Source: Actinomycetes bacterium (lineage in GTDB: Bacteria > Actinomycetota > Acidimicrobiia > Acidimicrobiales > Microtrichaceae). From it: 64,000 nt of DNA. The notes beneath the pieces were generated by a model that saw only the letters and a list, made by a program, of their open reading frames with translations, had not been told where the DNA came from and searched no databases. The position numbers were made by a program, and so were the translations under genes. Positions 44,225 through 53,338 of this stretch are shown piece by piece (the first letter of the stretch is position 1; each line of letters begins with the position of its first letter). Location: the NCBI GenBank assembly GCA_023389745.1, contig JAEWED010000197.1:1-64000 (forward strand), in the 5' to 3' direction.

Positions 44225-44595
44225 GGCCCGGACGCTACTTCCGATGGTCCTCGGCCTGCAGCGCCGACGGGCGCCGGATGCGCCAGCCCGCTGCAGGGCC
44301 TACGATCGCCACTCGAAAACGGCCGAAGGACTGGCGGGGGGAGCCAGTCCTTCAGCAGGTTGCGTCACCGGTTCGGGGGGGGGTTGACCCGGTGACGCTG
44401 GCTCGAGGGGGACATGGGGGGACGTCCACACCCTCGGCGTTTGTTGGATATCAAGATAGCCTGGAGCAAGCAATCTGACAAGCAAATTGTAGAGATACTC
44501 GCTATCGTCCTGAGAGATGGCTTCTCCACCCTGCCGAGCAGGTTCTCGACGCCTCGCCACCCGCGGCCCCGCCGTGTCCGAACGGGGACGCAGCG
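44225..44595. other. 371-base intergenic region with G-runs, hairpins and an AT-rich operator-like stretch
   Basis: Two perfect 10-base-pair hairpins (44326-44335/44343-44352, and 44362-44371/44389-44398) have G-rich loops; three G-runs of 5 to 9 bases follow each other here. From 44440 to 44530 the DNA turns AT-rich, rare in this genome, with an imperfect palindrome atctgacaa...ttgtagagat (44473-44496) of the LysR type and gata-ctcgc-tatc nearby. It serves divergent genes (acyltransferase and LysR). No coding frame of good quality is visible. Confidence 0.5.
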
Positions 44596-45522
44596 ATGGA
44601 TAGGAAGCAGCTGCGGGCGCTGCTCGCCGTCGCCGATCACCGGTCGTTCTCGGCGGCAGCGAGGTCGCTCGACACCGTGCAGTCCAACGTGTCGTCACAC
44701 GTCGCCCGTCTCGAGCGCGAGCTCGGCGTGACCCTGATCGACCGTGCCAGCAACGAGCCCACCCACGAGGGCCGGGCGGTGATCGACCGGGCACGCCGCA
44801 TCGAGACCGAGTTCGACGCCCTCGACTCCGACGTGGCGTCGCTGCGCGACGTGATCACCGGCTCGGTGCGCCTCGGGGTGATCGGCACCACGGCCCGCTG
44901 GCTCGTGCCGCCGCTGCTGGGCCACCTCAGCGAGCGCTGCCCAGAGGTGTCCGTCGTGGTGCTCGACGCCACGACGAGCTCCCTGGTGCTGAACCTGGTC
45001 TCGGGGGCGGTCGACCTGGCCGTGGTCAACCTGCCCGTCGACGACACCGAGCTCACCGTCGAGGCGCTGTTCGACGAGGACCGGGTGCTGGTGGTCCCCG
45101 CCGGTCACCCGCTGCACGACCGTGACGTCGTCTCGCTCGACGAGGCGATCGAGCACGAGCTGCTGCTCGAGGCACCCGGCACGGCGTTCCGGGAGTCCCT
45201 GGAGCGGCACGCGGCGAGTCGGGGGCTGCGCCTGCGCCCCAAGGCAGAGTTCGACGGCATGCGGCTGCTCGCGTCGCTGGCCTTCGGCGGCTTCGGTGCC
45301 GGGATCGTCCCGGCGTCGGCGGCGCCTGCCGGTGTGGCCGGCGACTTCCGCCGCATCCCGATCGAGGGGGTGTCGGGGCGTTCGGTGGGCCTCGCTCGCC
45401 GTCGCCGCAGCATGCTCTCCCCCGCCCAGCGGGTCGTCGCCGAGGCGATCACCCAGGTCGTCGCCGCCGAGGCGGGCGACCACTCGGGGGTCTATCCCGC
45501 CCCGATCCGTCCCAGAGTGTGA
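44596..45522 (+). CDS. LysR-family transcriptional regulator
   Basis: This 308-residue regulator has the N-terminal winged helix (LRALLAVADHRSFSAAARSL, QSNVSSHVARLERELGVTLIDR) and a LysR substrate-binding domain (about residues 90-295). It probably binds the palindrome in the AT-rich stretch upstream and controls itself and perhaps the divergent acyltransferase gene. The effector is unknown. Citrate synthase starts about 100 bases downstream, but a TAGGAT promoter-like box lies between. Confidence 0.93.
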   Translation: MDRKQLRALLAVADHRSFSAAARSLDTVQSNVSSHVARLERELGVTLIDRASNEPTHEGRAVIDRARRIETEFDALDSDVASLRDVITGSVRLGVIGTTARWLVPPLLGHLSERCPEVSVVVLDATTSSLVLNLVSGAVDLAVVNLPVDDTELTVEALFDEDRVLVVPAGHPLHDRDVVSLDEAIEHELLLEAPGTAFRESLERHAASRGLRLRPKAEFDGMRLLASLAFGGFGAGIVPASAAPAGVAGDFRRIPIEGVSGRSVGLARRRRSMLSPAQRVVAEAITQVVAAEAGDHSGVYPAPIRPRV

Positions 45523-45619
45523 ACTCCAGACGAACTCCACCACGATCCGCAGGGCGTGGGTTCGTGGGGGTCCTGAGAGGCCGTAGGATGATCATGGATC
45601 GCACATCGGGAGTAGACAG

Positions 45620-46888
45620 TTGGCCGACAGCATCACCATCACCGACAACCGCACCGGGGAGTCCGTAGAGATCCCCATCCTGGACGGCGGGGTGGACGCC
45701 AAGCCCTGGTCGAAGCTCCTTCCGGGGGTCTGGTTCCACGACCCGTCGTTCGGCACCACGTCGGGCGTCGCCTCCGCCATCACCGAGCTCGACGGCGAGG
45801 CCGGCATCCTCCGCTACCGCGGCTATCCGATCGAGCAGCTCGCGGAGCAGTCCAGCTACCTCGAGGTCGCCTACCTGCTGATCAACGGCGACCTGCCGAC
45901 GCCGGAGCAGTTCGAGGACTGGCGCTACGAGATCACCCACCACACGTTCATCCACGAGAACGTGCGCAAGCGCTTCATGGAGGGCTTCCACCACGACGCC
46001 CACCCCATGGGCATGCTCGTGTCGACCATCGCCGCGCTGTCGACCTTCTACCCCGAGGCGAAGCAGATCGACGACCCCGACATCCTGATGAAGCAGGTCG
46101 TGCGGCTCATCGCCAAGATGCCGACGCTCGCCGCGGGTGCCTACCGCCATTCCGCCGGCATGCCCTTCGTCTACCCGGACAACAGCCTCGACTTCGCGGC
46201 GAACTTCCTGTCGATGATGTGGAAGACCGCGGAGCCCCGCTACGACGCCAACCCGGTGCTCGCCCGTGCGCTCGACGTGCTGTTCATCCTGCACGCGGAC
46301 CACGAGCAGAACTGCTCGACCACCGCGATGCGCACCGTCGGTTCCTCGCACGCCGATCCGTACATCTCCACCGCGGCGGCCACCGCCGGCCTGTACGGCC
46401 CGCGCCACGGCGGCGCGAACGAGGCCGTCATCCGCATGCTCACCGAGATCGGCTCGATCGACAACGTCGAGGCCTACGTCGAGGCCGTGAAGCGTGGCGA
46501 GACCCGTCTGCAGGGCTTCGGTCACCGCGTCTACAAGAACTACGACCCCCGTGCCCGCATCATCAAGAAGACGGCGGACGAGGTCTTCGAGGTCACCGGC
46601 AAGAACCCGCTGCTCGACATCGCGCTGAAGCTCGAAGAGGTCGCCCTGAGCGACGACTACTTCGTGAGCCGCAAGCTGTACCCGAACGTCGACTTCTACT
46701 CGGGCCTGATCTACCAGGCGATGGGCTTCCCGATGGACATGTTCACCGTGCTGTTCGCGATCCCGCGCACCGCCGGTTGGCTCGCCCACTACATCGAGCT
46801 GCTCGACCAGGACTCGCGGATCTACCGCCCGCGTCAGCTCTACGTCGGCCAGCCCGAGCGCGACTACCGCCCGATCGAGACCCGCTGA
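45620..46888 (+). CDS. gltA: Citrate synthase
   Basis: This enzyme condenses oxaloacetate and acetyl-CoA. It has 422 residues from a TTG start with GGGAGTAG upstream. Active-site segments are visible: SSHADPYISTAAATAGLYGPRHGGANEAV (the second catalytic His), GFGHRVYKNYDPRA and NVDFYSGLIYQAMG (catalytic Asp region). The size and type fit the hexameric or dimeric citrate synthases of actinobacteria. A TAGGAT box at about 45584 may be its -10. Confidence 0.97.
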   Translation: MADSITITDNRTGESVEIPILDGGVDAKPWSKLLPGVWFHDPSFGTTSGVASAITELDGEAGILRYRGYPIEQLAEQSSYLEVAYLLINGDLPTPEQFEDWRYEITHHTFIHENVRKRFMEGFHHDAHPMGMLVSTIAALSTFYPEAKQIDDPDILMKQVVRLIAKMPTLAAGAYRHSAGMPFVYPDNSLDFAANFLSMMWKTAEPRYDANPVLARALDVLFILHADHEQNCSTTAMRTVGSSHADPYISTAAATAGLYGPRHGGANEAVIRMLTEIGSIDNVEAYVEAVKRGETRLQGFGHRVYKNYDPRARIIKKTADEVFEVTGKNPLLDIALKLEEVALSDDYFVSRKLYPNVDFYSGLIYQAMGFPMDMFTVLFAIPRTAGWLAHYIELLDQDSRIYRPRQLYVGQPERDYRPIETR

Positions 46889-46897
46889 GCCCAGGGC

Positions 46898-46970
46898 CCA
46901 GCCCAGCTCGCCCGATCTGGCCAGCTCGAACGATCAGGCCAGCTCGCCCGATCAGCCCAGCTCGAACGAG
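46898..46970. repeat. Four 18-base tandem copies of a gene's 3' end
   Basis: Units start at 46898, 46916, 46934 and 46952, exactly 18 bases apart, on the pattern gatca[g]gcccagctcgaac. The last unit is the end of the zinc-ribbon gene itself, with stop codon and the codons for SFELG; the others are degenerate copies downstream of it. Confidence 0.9.
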
Positions 46971-47851
46971 CCCACGAGCCGGTCGTGCATGGCACGCAGG
47001 TCGTCCTCGCTCTCGACCGGACCCAGGACGTTGAGCTCATAGAGGTCGCTGCCGCCGATCACCACGCGGCTCAAGAGGATGCTCTCGCGGCCGTCGACGG
47101 TTCCCCGGAGCTCCATCGCCATGGCGGCGCCGTCGGTGCCCTCGACGACGTGGTGCGACGTGAGCTCGGCGCCCACCAGGCCCATGTCCTCGACGCCCTG
47201 GGCCGCGGCGGACGGCGAGAAGGGAATGGTGTCGAAGTTCGCGCCCGGCGGCACGATCTCCGGGGTGCGAGCCACGGTCACCAGGAAGTTCGGGTTCTCG
47301 ACCACGGCGCTCTCGAGGGCGCCCGGCGCGCCGTAGACGTCGGGCATCTCGACGTCGTGCTCGTCGGCGATGCCCGGCATGAGGACGGAGTAGCGGCCCT
47401 CGGGCTCGTCGTAGGTGGTCCAGAAGAGCTCCTCTGCCACGAGCTCGGACTCGGTGGTCGTGCCGAGCAGCGTGATGATCGCGACCAGCCCGATGACGGG
47501 GACCAGGCACAGCGCTCCGACGATGACCAGCACCTTCGCCGTGGACGTGCCACGCTTCGGCGGCGGCCCGACGTGGCCGGGCGCCCCCGGGGATGCCGTG
47601 CCCGGGAACGCCGTGCCTGGGAACGCCGTGCCCGGGAACGGCGGCGGCATCGACGGCACCGGTTGGCCGCTCGGGGCCGCGGTGAACGGCGCGGACGTGG
47701 CCGCGTCCACCGCCGCACCCTGGCCGGGCGCGACGAACGCCGCGCCACCCGCAGGGGCGACCGCCCGCGGCGCCGGGAGCTCCGCCGAGCAGATGGAGCA
47801 GGTCGTGGCGTCGGGATCCACGAGGAATCGGCAGTGCGGGCAGGTCTTCAC
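46952..47851 (-). CDS. Zinc-ribbon membrane protein
   Basis: This 299-residue protein, from a GTG start, begins with a zinc ribbon (CPHCRFLVDPDATTCSIC, two CxxC pairs). A Pro/Ala/Gly linker follows with a 15-base repeat (FPGTA three times). One membrane helix lies at about residues 108-130 and a 165-residue outer domain ends the chain. The outer domain has no motif I recognise. It is convergent with gltA. A sensory or envelope role is a guess based on layout. Confidence 0.85.
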   Translation of the reverse strand: MKTCPHCRFLVDPDATTCSICSAELPAPRAVAPAGGAAFVAPGQGAAVDAATSAPFTAAPSGQPVPSMPPPFPGTAFPGTAFPGTASPGAPGHVGPPPKRGTSTAKVLVIVGALCLVPVIGLVAIITLLGTTTESELVAEELFWTTYDEPEGRYSVLMPGIADEHDVEMPDVYGAPGALESAVVENPNFLVTVARTPEIVPPGANFDTIPFSPSAAAQGVEDMGLVGAELTSHHVVEGTDGAAMAMELRGTVDGRESILLSRVVIGGSDLYELNVLGPVESEDDLRAMHDRLVGSFELG

Positions 47852-47982
47852 GTGGACACCTCGAGGTCTCTGCACCAACCGGTGCGTCGGCGCGCGCTCA
47901 TGACCGAGCATCGACAGGTTGTGCGCTCAACCTGAACCATGGGTGGCCACACCGGGGTGCCGAGTGATGACACCATGCACGG

Positions 47983-48345
47983 ATGCCCGACTCCCCCTCC
48001 CCGCGTGGACCCGAGGTCCGCGACGTCGTCGTCGACCGTCCGACGATGCAGCTGCGCCTCACCTTCGACGACGGCGTGAGCGGATCGATCCCACTCGTCG
48101 AGCTGCGACTCGCCTGCCCGTGCGCCACCTGTCGGGCAGCCCGGCAGGCCGGCCGGGACGTCTGGCCGACCGCCCCGGGGGCGCAGACGCTCGAGCTCAC
48201 CGGCGCACAGCTGGTGGGCGCGTGGGGTCTCGGGGTCGCGTGGAACGACGGGCACGCGACGGGCATCTACCCCTTCGAGTCGCTGCACGAGTGGATCCTG
48301 GCGGGACACCCGGTCTTCCATCCCGACTCGGGCCTGGGGGCCTGA
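47983..48345 (+). CDS. DUF971 protein
   Basis: This 120-residue protein has the DUF971 (GBBH-like N-terminal) fold: LRLTFDDGVSGSIPLVELRLACPCATCRA with the paired Cys motif, and a later WNDGHATGIYPFESLHEW. It is the beta-rich zinc-binding domain found in gamma-butyrobetaine hydroxylase and as a stand-alone protein linked to iron-sulfur assembly in some bacteria. Its stop almost touches the start of the acyl-CoA dehydrogenase gene, so they are cotranscribed. Confidence 0.9.
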   Translation: MPDSPSPRGPEVRDVVVDRPTMQLRLTFDDGVSGSIPLVELRLACPCATCRAARQAGRDVWPTAPGAQTLELTGAQLVGAWGLGVAWNDGHATGIYPFESLHEWILAGHPVFHPDSGLGA

Positions 48346-48348
48346 CGC

Positions 48349-49491
48349 ATGGACTTCGAGCTCGACCCGCACCTTCAGGAGCTGTCGGAAGAGGCACACG
48401 AGGTGGGTCGCGCGGCCGCCCTGCGTCTGGAGCCCGAGGCCGGCGGGCCACCCGACGAGGCGGTCACCGAGGACACGTGGCTCGCGTCGACCTCCCGCGA
48501 GTTCTCACGCGAGCTGGCCGAGCGGGGCTGGCTGGGCATGACCTGGCCCGTCGAGGCGGGCGGCGGCGGACGCAGCGCGATCGAACGCGTCGTCGTGGTC
48601 GAGGCGCTGATCTCCGAGGGCGCGCCGCTGGCGACGTCGTGGTTCGCCGACCGCCAGATCGGTCCGACCCTGTTGCAGTTCGGCAGCGAGGACCAGCAAC
48701 GACGCTGGCTGCCCGACATCGTGGGCGGCACCTCGGCGTGGTGCATCGGCATGAGCGAACCGGACGCCGGGTCCGACGTGGCGTCGCTGCGGACCAGCGC
48801 GGTGCGCCGCGGCGACGACTGGGTCGTCAACGGCCAGAAGATCTGGACCTCGGGAGCCTGGGATGCGGATTGGTGCTATCTGATCGCCCGCACCGATCCG
48901 ACGGCTCCGGCCCACGCAGGGCTGTCGGAGTTCGTGGTCGACATGTCCTCGCCGGGCATCGAGGTGCGACGCATCGTGGACGCGACCGGCAACGCGCACT
49001 TCTGCGAGGTCTACTTCGACGACGTGGTCGTCCCCGGCGACCACCTCGTCGGCACGCTCAACGACAGCTTCCGACAGGTGATGCGCCAGATGGAGCACGA
49101 GCGCGGCGGCATCGACCGGCTCGTGTCGAACCGTCGTCTCTACCTCGACGCCGTCGCCGAGGCCGATCTGCACGACCCGCTGCTGCGCGACGAGTGGGCC
49201 CGGCTCGAGTCGGAGTTCACGATCGGACGGATGCTCGTCCTCCGAGAGGTGCTGCGTCAGGCCCCGCCGGGTTTCTCGGCGGCGACCAAGACGTTCTGCA
49301 CCGAGTTCGAGCAGCGCGTGGCGGAGTTCTGCGTGCGAGCCGCCGGAGCCCGGGCGATGCAGTGGAACCGGGTGTCGCGCAACATCGTCTACGCGCCCGC
49401 CTACACGATCATGGGCGGCACCTCGAACATCCTGCGCAACATCATCGGCGAACGCCTGCTCGGCCTGCCCCGGGAGCCGCGCCCGAGCTGA
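48349..49491 (+). CDS. Acyl-CoA dehydrogenase
   Basis: This 380-residue flavoenzyme introduces an alpha-beta double bond into an acyl-CoA. The N-terminal helical domain, CIGMSEPDAGSDVASLRTSA, WVVNGQKIWTSGA and the C-terminal YTIMGGTSNILRNIIGERLLGLPR (FAD/substrate segment) are clear. The substrate cannot be read from sequence; relatives act in fatty acid or steroid breakdown. It follows DUF971 directly. Confidence 0.94.
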   Translation: MDFELDPHLQELSEEAHEVGRAAALRLEPEAGGPPDEAVTEDTWLASTSREFSRELAERGWLGMTWPVEAGGGGRSAIERVVVVEALISEGAPLATSWFADRQIGPTLLQFGSEDQQRRWLPDIVGGTSAWCIGMSEPDAGSDVASLRTSAVRRGDDWVVNGQKIWTSGAWDADWCYLIARTDPTAPAHAGLSEFVVDMSSPGIEVRRIVDATGNAHFCEVYFDDVVVPGDHLVGTLNDSFRQVMRQMEHERGGIDRLVSNRRLYLDAVAEADLHDPLLRDEWARLESEFTIGRMLVLREVLRQAPPGFSAATKTFCTEFEQRVAEFCVRAAGARAMQWNRVSRNIVYAPAYTIMGGTSNILRNIIGERLLGLPREPRPS

Positions 49492-49515
49492 CGCCCGAGT
49501 CGCTCGCTGACCTGC

Positions 49516-50538
49516 TCAGCCCGTGAAGCGGATCGCTGCACCGGTGCCCGGTGCCGCCGAGGGGGTGGGCGCCGGATCTCCGGACGCCGGGGTCGCCCGC
49601 GGACCGATCTGCACGCACGGCTCGTCGAGGCTCCACGTCCAGCTGATGGCTCCGCCCCGGTTGCTGTTCGTGATCGTGAGGTAGCGGACCCCGTTGCGTT
49701 CGGACGCCGACACCCCGCCGACGCTCCTGTTGTCGGGCTGGTACTCGTCGGGCACCGTCGTGAACTCGATCGACCGGGTGCCGTCGTCGCTGCGCACCCG
49801 CTCCCCCTGTCCGTCGGCCTCCGCCGAGGCGGTCACGACCTCGTTCCCCGAACCGAAGCGGGCGACGGCACCCGCCACGCCCTCGACGCGGCGGAGTTCG
49901 GCGCCGCTCGACGCGTCACCGCCGGGTCCGGCCGCCACGAGATCGGCGCCGGAGAGGATCACCGTGGTGCCCGACCGCATCGACGGTTCGGTGTCGGTCA
50001 CGATGAACAGGTCCGGCACGGCGTCGCCGTCCCAGGTCGTCGCCCCGACCGACACCCCTGCGGGCGCTCGGGTCCCCACCGTCGCCACGTCGTGCGCCCC
50101 GGGTGCGGTGCCGGACCACACGACGTACCCCGCCAGCAGGGTCCTGAGATCCGGCGAGGCCTCGAACACCCAGACCTCGTCCTCGCCGTCGCCGTCGAGG
50201 TCGCCGGCGCTCGACCCGAACAGCGTCGCGCCAGCACGCGAGAGCTCCAGGTCGCCGGACGGTCGGATGACCACCAGGGTGGGGCCTGCAGGCCGTCCGT
50301 AGTCGACCCGGGCGGTGCCCGCGTCGTCGAGCTCCGGTGTGGACTCGAGCTGATCCACGGTCACCTCGGTGCCTGGCACGGCCGGGGAACCGTCGAACCC
50401 GAGTCGCTGCGATGCGACCGGCGGGTAGGGCGCAGCACAACCCGGTCCCGACTGACCCGAGGCGGATCCGGTGACGGCGAACGTCGCAGCCGCCACCATC
50501 GTCCCCGCCGTCGCGATCACCGCTGATCGTCGCCTCAT
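49516..50538 (-). CDS. Secreted protein with FG-GAP-like repeats
   Basis: This 340-residue protein, from an ATG with GGGAGG upstream, has a signal peptide (ATAGTMVAAATFAVTGSASG). The mature part contains calcium-binding-like loops (AGDLDGDGEDEVWVFE, TTWDGDAVPDLFIV), typical of FG-GAP/VCBS beta-propeller repeats, and ends in a Pro/Ala-rich tail. Such proteins act at the cell surface in adhesion; the function here is unknown. It is convergent with the acyl-CoA dehydrogenase gene. Confidence 0.75.
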   Translation of the reverse strand: MRRRSAVIATAGTMVAAATFAVTGSASGQSGPGCAAPYPPVASQRLGFDGSPAVPGTEVTVDQLESTPELDDAGTARVDYGRPAGPTLVVIRPSGDLELSRAGATLFGSSAGDLDGDGEDEVWVFEASPDLRTLLAGYVVWSGTAPGAHDVATVGTRAPAGVSVGATTWDGDAVPDLFIVTDTEPSMRSGTTVILSGADLVAAGPGGDASSGAELRRVEGVAGAVARFGSGNEVVTASAEADGQGERVRSDDGTRSIEFTTVPDEYQPDNRSVGGVSASERNGVRYLTITNSNRGGAISWTWSLDEPCVQIGPRATPASGDPAPTPSAAPGTGAAIRFTG

Positions 50539-50671
50539 ACCGCGCCTCCCCCCGTCGCCGCTGGCGCACACGCTAGCGGCGCACGCACCGGATCGTTCGG
50601 ACCGCAAGCGCCGCAGAGGTCCACGGAGCCGCCGATCGACGGGTTCGGGGTCGCCGTCACGGCGTGGCGCG

Positions 50672-53311
50672 TCAGTCGAGGCGACGGACGTCGAAGTCGT
50701 CGGGTGGGCGACCGACGAGCACCTCGACGTCGGCGACGAGCGCCTCGGACGGCGAGCACACGACCGGGTCGACACGCAGCGAGCGGATGCTCTCGTTGTC
50801 GACCACCAGCGACGCCAGGTTGTGGACCAGCTCGACCACGGCGACACGATCCAGTGGATCGGTGAGCACCCGCCCCACGGGCGAGGACGCCACCAGGCTC
50901 GAGGCGTCGGACAACGTGAGCGGCAGCACACCCAGCACCTCGTCACGGGCGATCGAGGCCGGGCCGCCGAGCCCGACGCGCACGGTGCCGGACCCGCCGG
51001 GATCGCGCCGGACGCTCACGGCGACGTCGATGCCCTGGGGGACGAACCGCTGCACCACCGCCGGGGTCAGGCCGTCGCCCCAGGCGGCGTGCAGACGGTT
51101 CCATGCGTCGCGGACCTGCTCGCCCCCTGTCAGGTCGAGCACGACGCCGCTGGCAGCGGAGCGTGCCGTCCGATCACGGCGCCGAGCCTTGAGGACCACC
51201 GCGGCGTCCATCGCCTCGGCCGCTGCGACCGCAGCGTCGACGTCGTCGACCTCGACCCGTTCGAGCACCTCGACGTGGTAGGCGGCGAGCAGGTCGGACT
51301 GCTGCACGATCGACAGGGGCACCTCGACGCCGTCATCGAGCTCGCCGACGGCGTCGAGGACCGCCCGGGCGACGTTCTGCTCCGCGACGCGCTCCTCGGA
51401 CTCGCCCGCGGAGTCGACCGACGCACGCCAGGACCGGTAGTCGGCGAGACGGCCGATCGCGCGGGCGGCGTCCTCGGGGAACCGGAAGATCGGCAGCGCC
51501 GCGCCGTCGCGCTCCAGGCGGCCCCGGCCGGCGGCGCCGAGCATGGTCGCTGCGAACGTGATGTCGGGGGACGCGCTCGTCGCGTCGAGCACCACGTCGA
51601 CGAAGTCGTCGTCGAGCTCCAGGTGCGGCGGCGTGTGGATGACCATCACCGAGTGCACCCTGGGATCGTCACGCACCCACTCGATGGCCGTGCGGTACGC
51701 GGCTGCGTCGGCGAGGTGGGTCAGGTCGATCGGGTTGGGCAGGTCGACGCCGTCGACCTGGAAGGGCACCAGCTCGAGTCCGGCGGCCACGCAGGCGTTG
51801 GCCGCCAGGGTCACGGCGCCGTCGGAGTTGCCGAGCACCACCACGCCGTGGCCCCGCGGCACCGGCTGATCCGCGACCAGGCGTCCGATGTCGAAGAGCT
51901 GCTCCAGGGTGTCGACGCCGATCACGCCCGTCTGGCGGAACATCGCCTGGGCGCGCGCCAGATCGTCACCGGCGGCGTCGTCGCGGCCCGGCGCGGTCAT
52001 CGACGTCTGCAGCGCAGCGACGGGCATCTCCGACGACGCGGCGCGGGCGGCGCGCACGAACCGGGGCTGCAGGTCGTGTGCGGCGAGGTAGAGCAGGACG
52101 CCTGCGGTGGCGTCGTCCTCGCACCAGTAGCTCAACAGGTCGCTGACCGAGATGTCGGCGCGATTGCCCGCGGCGACGAGCGTCGAGATGCCCAGGTCCA
52201 TGCGCACGGCGTGCTCGATGATCGCCGCGGCCAGGGTTCCGGACTCGGCGAGCATGGCGGTCCGCCCCCTCGGCGGCACGCTCGGGGCGATCGTGGCGTC
52301 GAGCCGGATCTCGGGGTCGGTGTTGACCACACCCAGGCAGTTGGGTCCGAGCAGCCGGATGCCGTGGTGGCGTGCCGCCTCGACCGCCGCTGCCTCGAGC
52401 GCCGCGCCCTCGGGCCCGGACTCGGAGAACCCCGCCGACATCACCACGACCCCGCCGACGCCGTGCTCGCCGCACTCGTCGACGATGGCGGGCACCGCCG
52501 CCGCTGGTGTGGCGATCACCACCAGGTCGACCGGGCCGGGCAGCTCCGCCACCGAGCGGAACATCGCCACCCCGTCGATCGTGCCGCCGCCAGGGTTCAC
52601 CGCGTGCAACGGCCCCTGGAAGCCGTTCGCCGCCAGGTTGCGGAAGACATCCGCCCCGATGCCGGTGCCGCCCCGGCCGACGCCGACCACGGCGACCGAC
52701 CGAGGGGCGAGCAGGCGTCGCACCGACGCGGCTTCGGCACGTCGCTCACGACGGTCGACCGCTGCGAGCGACGCGGCGGTCGGGTCGATGTCGAAGGCCA
52801 CCTCGACCACGCCGTCGTCGATGCGCGACGACACCTGGTACCCGGCCGCGGCGAACACCCGGAGCATCCCTCGGTTGTGCGGCAGCGTCGTCGCGGCGAA
52901 ACGACGCACCCCACGCTCGAGGCCGGCAGCGGCGAGGTACTCGAGCAGCAGCGTCGCGAGGCCCCGGCCGTGGTGGGCGTCGTCGACGAAGAAGGCGACC
53001 TCGGCGGTGTCCGAGCCGCGATAGCGCTCGTAGCGGGCCACGGCGATCAGCTCGTCACCGGCCAGCGCGACGAACGCGACGCGGTCGTGGTGGTCGACGT
53101 GGGTGAAGCGGTGCAGGTCGCGCTCGGACAGCTGCGGTCGCGGCGAGAAGTAGCGGAAGTAGATCGATTCCGGCGACTGGCGCGAGTGGAATCGGCCCAG
53201 CCGCTCGGCGTCGTCGGGCACGATGGGCCGGACGTGGACGGTCTGCCCGTCACTCAGGACGACATCGGTCTCCCAGGAGGCTGGGTACGCTCCGGTCTCG
53301 TCGGAGTCCAC
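50672..53311 (-). CDS. GNAT acetyltransferase fused to ADP-forming acyl-CoA synthetase-like domains (Pat-like)
   Basis: This 879-residue protein starts at a GTG 7 bases after a TACGCT box. An N-terminal GNAT domain (about residues 15-170; AEVAFFVDDAHHGRGLATLLLEYLA) is followed by a CoA-binding domain (SVAVVGVGRGGTGIG), a succinyl-CoA ligase-like domain (LLGPNCLGVVNT, LAESGTLAAAI) and an ATP-grasp part. This is a protein-acetyltransferase (Pat/PatZ-like) architecture with the GNAT domain in front, as in many actinobacteria. Such enzymes acetylate lysines, for example of acetyl-CoA synthetase. The phospho-His segment of active synthetases reads VAESGT-like here without the usual His, so the synthetase part is probably regulatory. 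Confidence 0.9.
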   Translation of the reverse strand: MDSDETGAYPASWETDVVLSDGQTVHVRPIVPDDAERLGRFHSRQSPESIYFRYFSPRPQLSERDLHRFTHVDHHDRVAFVALAGDELIAVARYERYRGSDTAEVAFFVDDAHHGRGLATLLLEYLAAAGLERGVRRFAATTLPHNRGMLRVFAAAGYQVSSRIDDGVVEVAFDIDPTAASLAAVDRRERRAEAASVRRLLAPRSVAVVGVGRGGTGIGADVFRNLAANGFQGPLHAVNPGGGTIDGVAMFRSVAELPGPVDLVVIATPAAAVPAIVDECGEHGVGGVVVMSAGFSESGPEGAALEAAAVEAARHHGIRLLGPNCLGVVNTDPEIRLDATIAPSVPPRGRTAMLAESGTLAAAIIEHAVRMDLGISTLVAAGNRADISVSDLLSYWCEDDATAGVLLYLAAHDLQPRFVRAARAASSEMPVAALQTSMTAPGRDDAAGDDLARAQAMFRQTGVIGVDTLEQLFDIGRLVADQPVPRGHGVVVLGNSDGAVTLAANACVAAGLELVPFQVDGVDLPNPIDLTHLADAAAYRTAIEWVRDDPRVHSVMVIHTPPHLELDDDFVDVVLDATSASPDITFAATMLGAAGRGRLERDGAALPIFRFPEDAARAIGRLADYRSWRASVDSAGESEERVAEQNVARAVLDAVGELDDGVEVPLSIVQQSDLLAAYHVEVLERVEVDDVDAAVAAAEAMDAAVVLKARRRDRTARSAASGVVLDLTGGEQVRDAWNRLHAAWGDGLTPAVVQRFVPQGIDVAVSVRRDPGGSGTVRVGLGGPASIARDEVLGVLPLTLSDASSLVASSPVGRVLTDPLDRVAVVELVHNLASLVVDNESIRSLRVDPVVCSPSEALVADVEVLVGRPPDDFDVRRLD

Positions 53312-53318
53312 GCGCAGC

Positions 53319-53324
53319 AGCGTA
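53319..53324 (-). promoter_or_regulatory. TACGCT -10 box for the leaderless GNAT fusion gene
   Basis: On the minus strand TACGCT is followed by GCTGCGC (7 bases) and the GTG start. The DUF885 gene starts divergently only 27 bases away. Confidence 0.5.
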
Positions 53325-53338
53325 CCCAAAGGAGCCAC

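Noticed and set aside
45449..46789. 446-codon minus frame opposite citrate synthase
   Set aside because: It is antisense to a clearly conserved enzyme and has shadow-frame composition.
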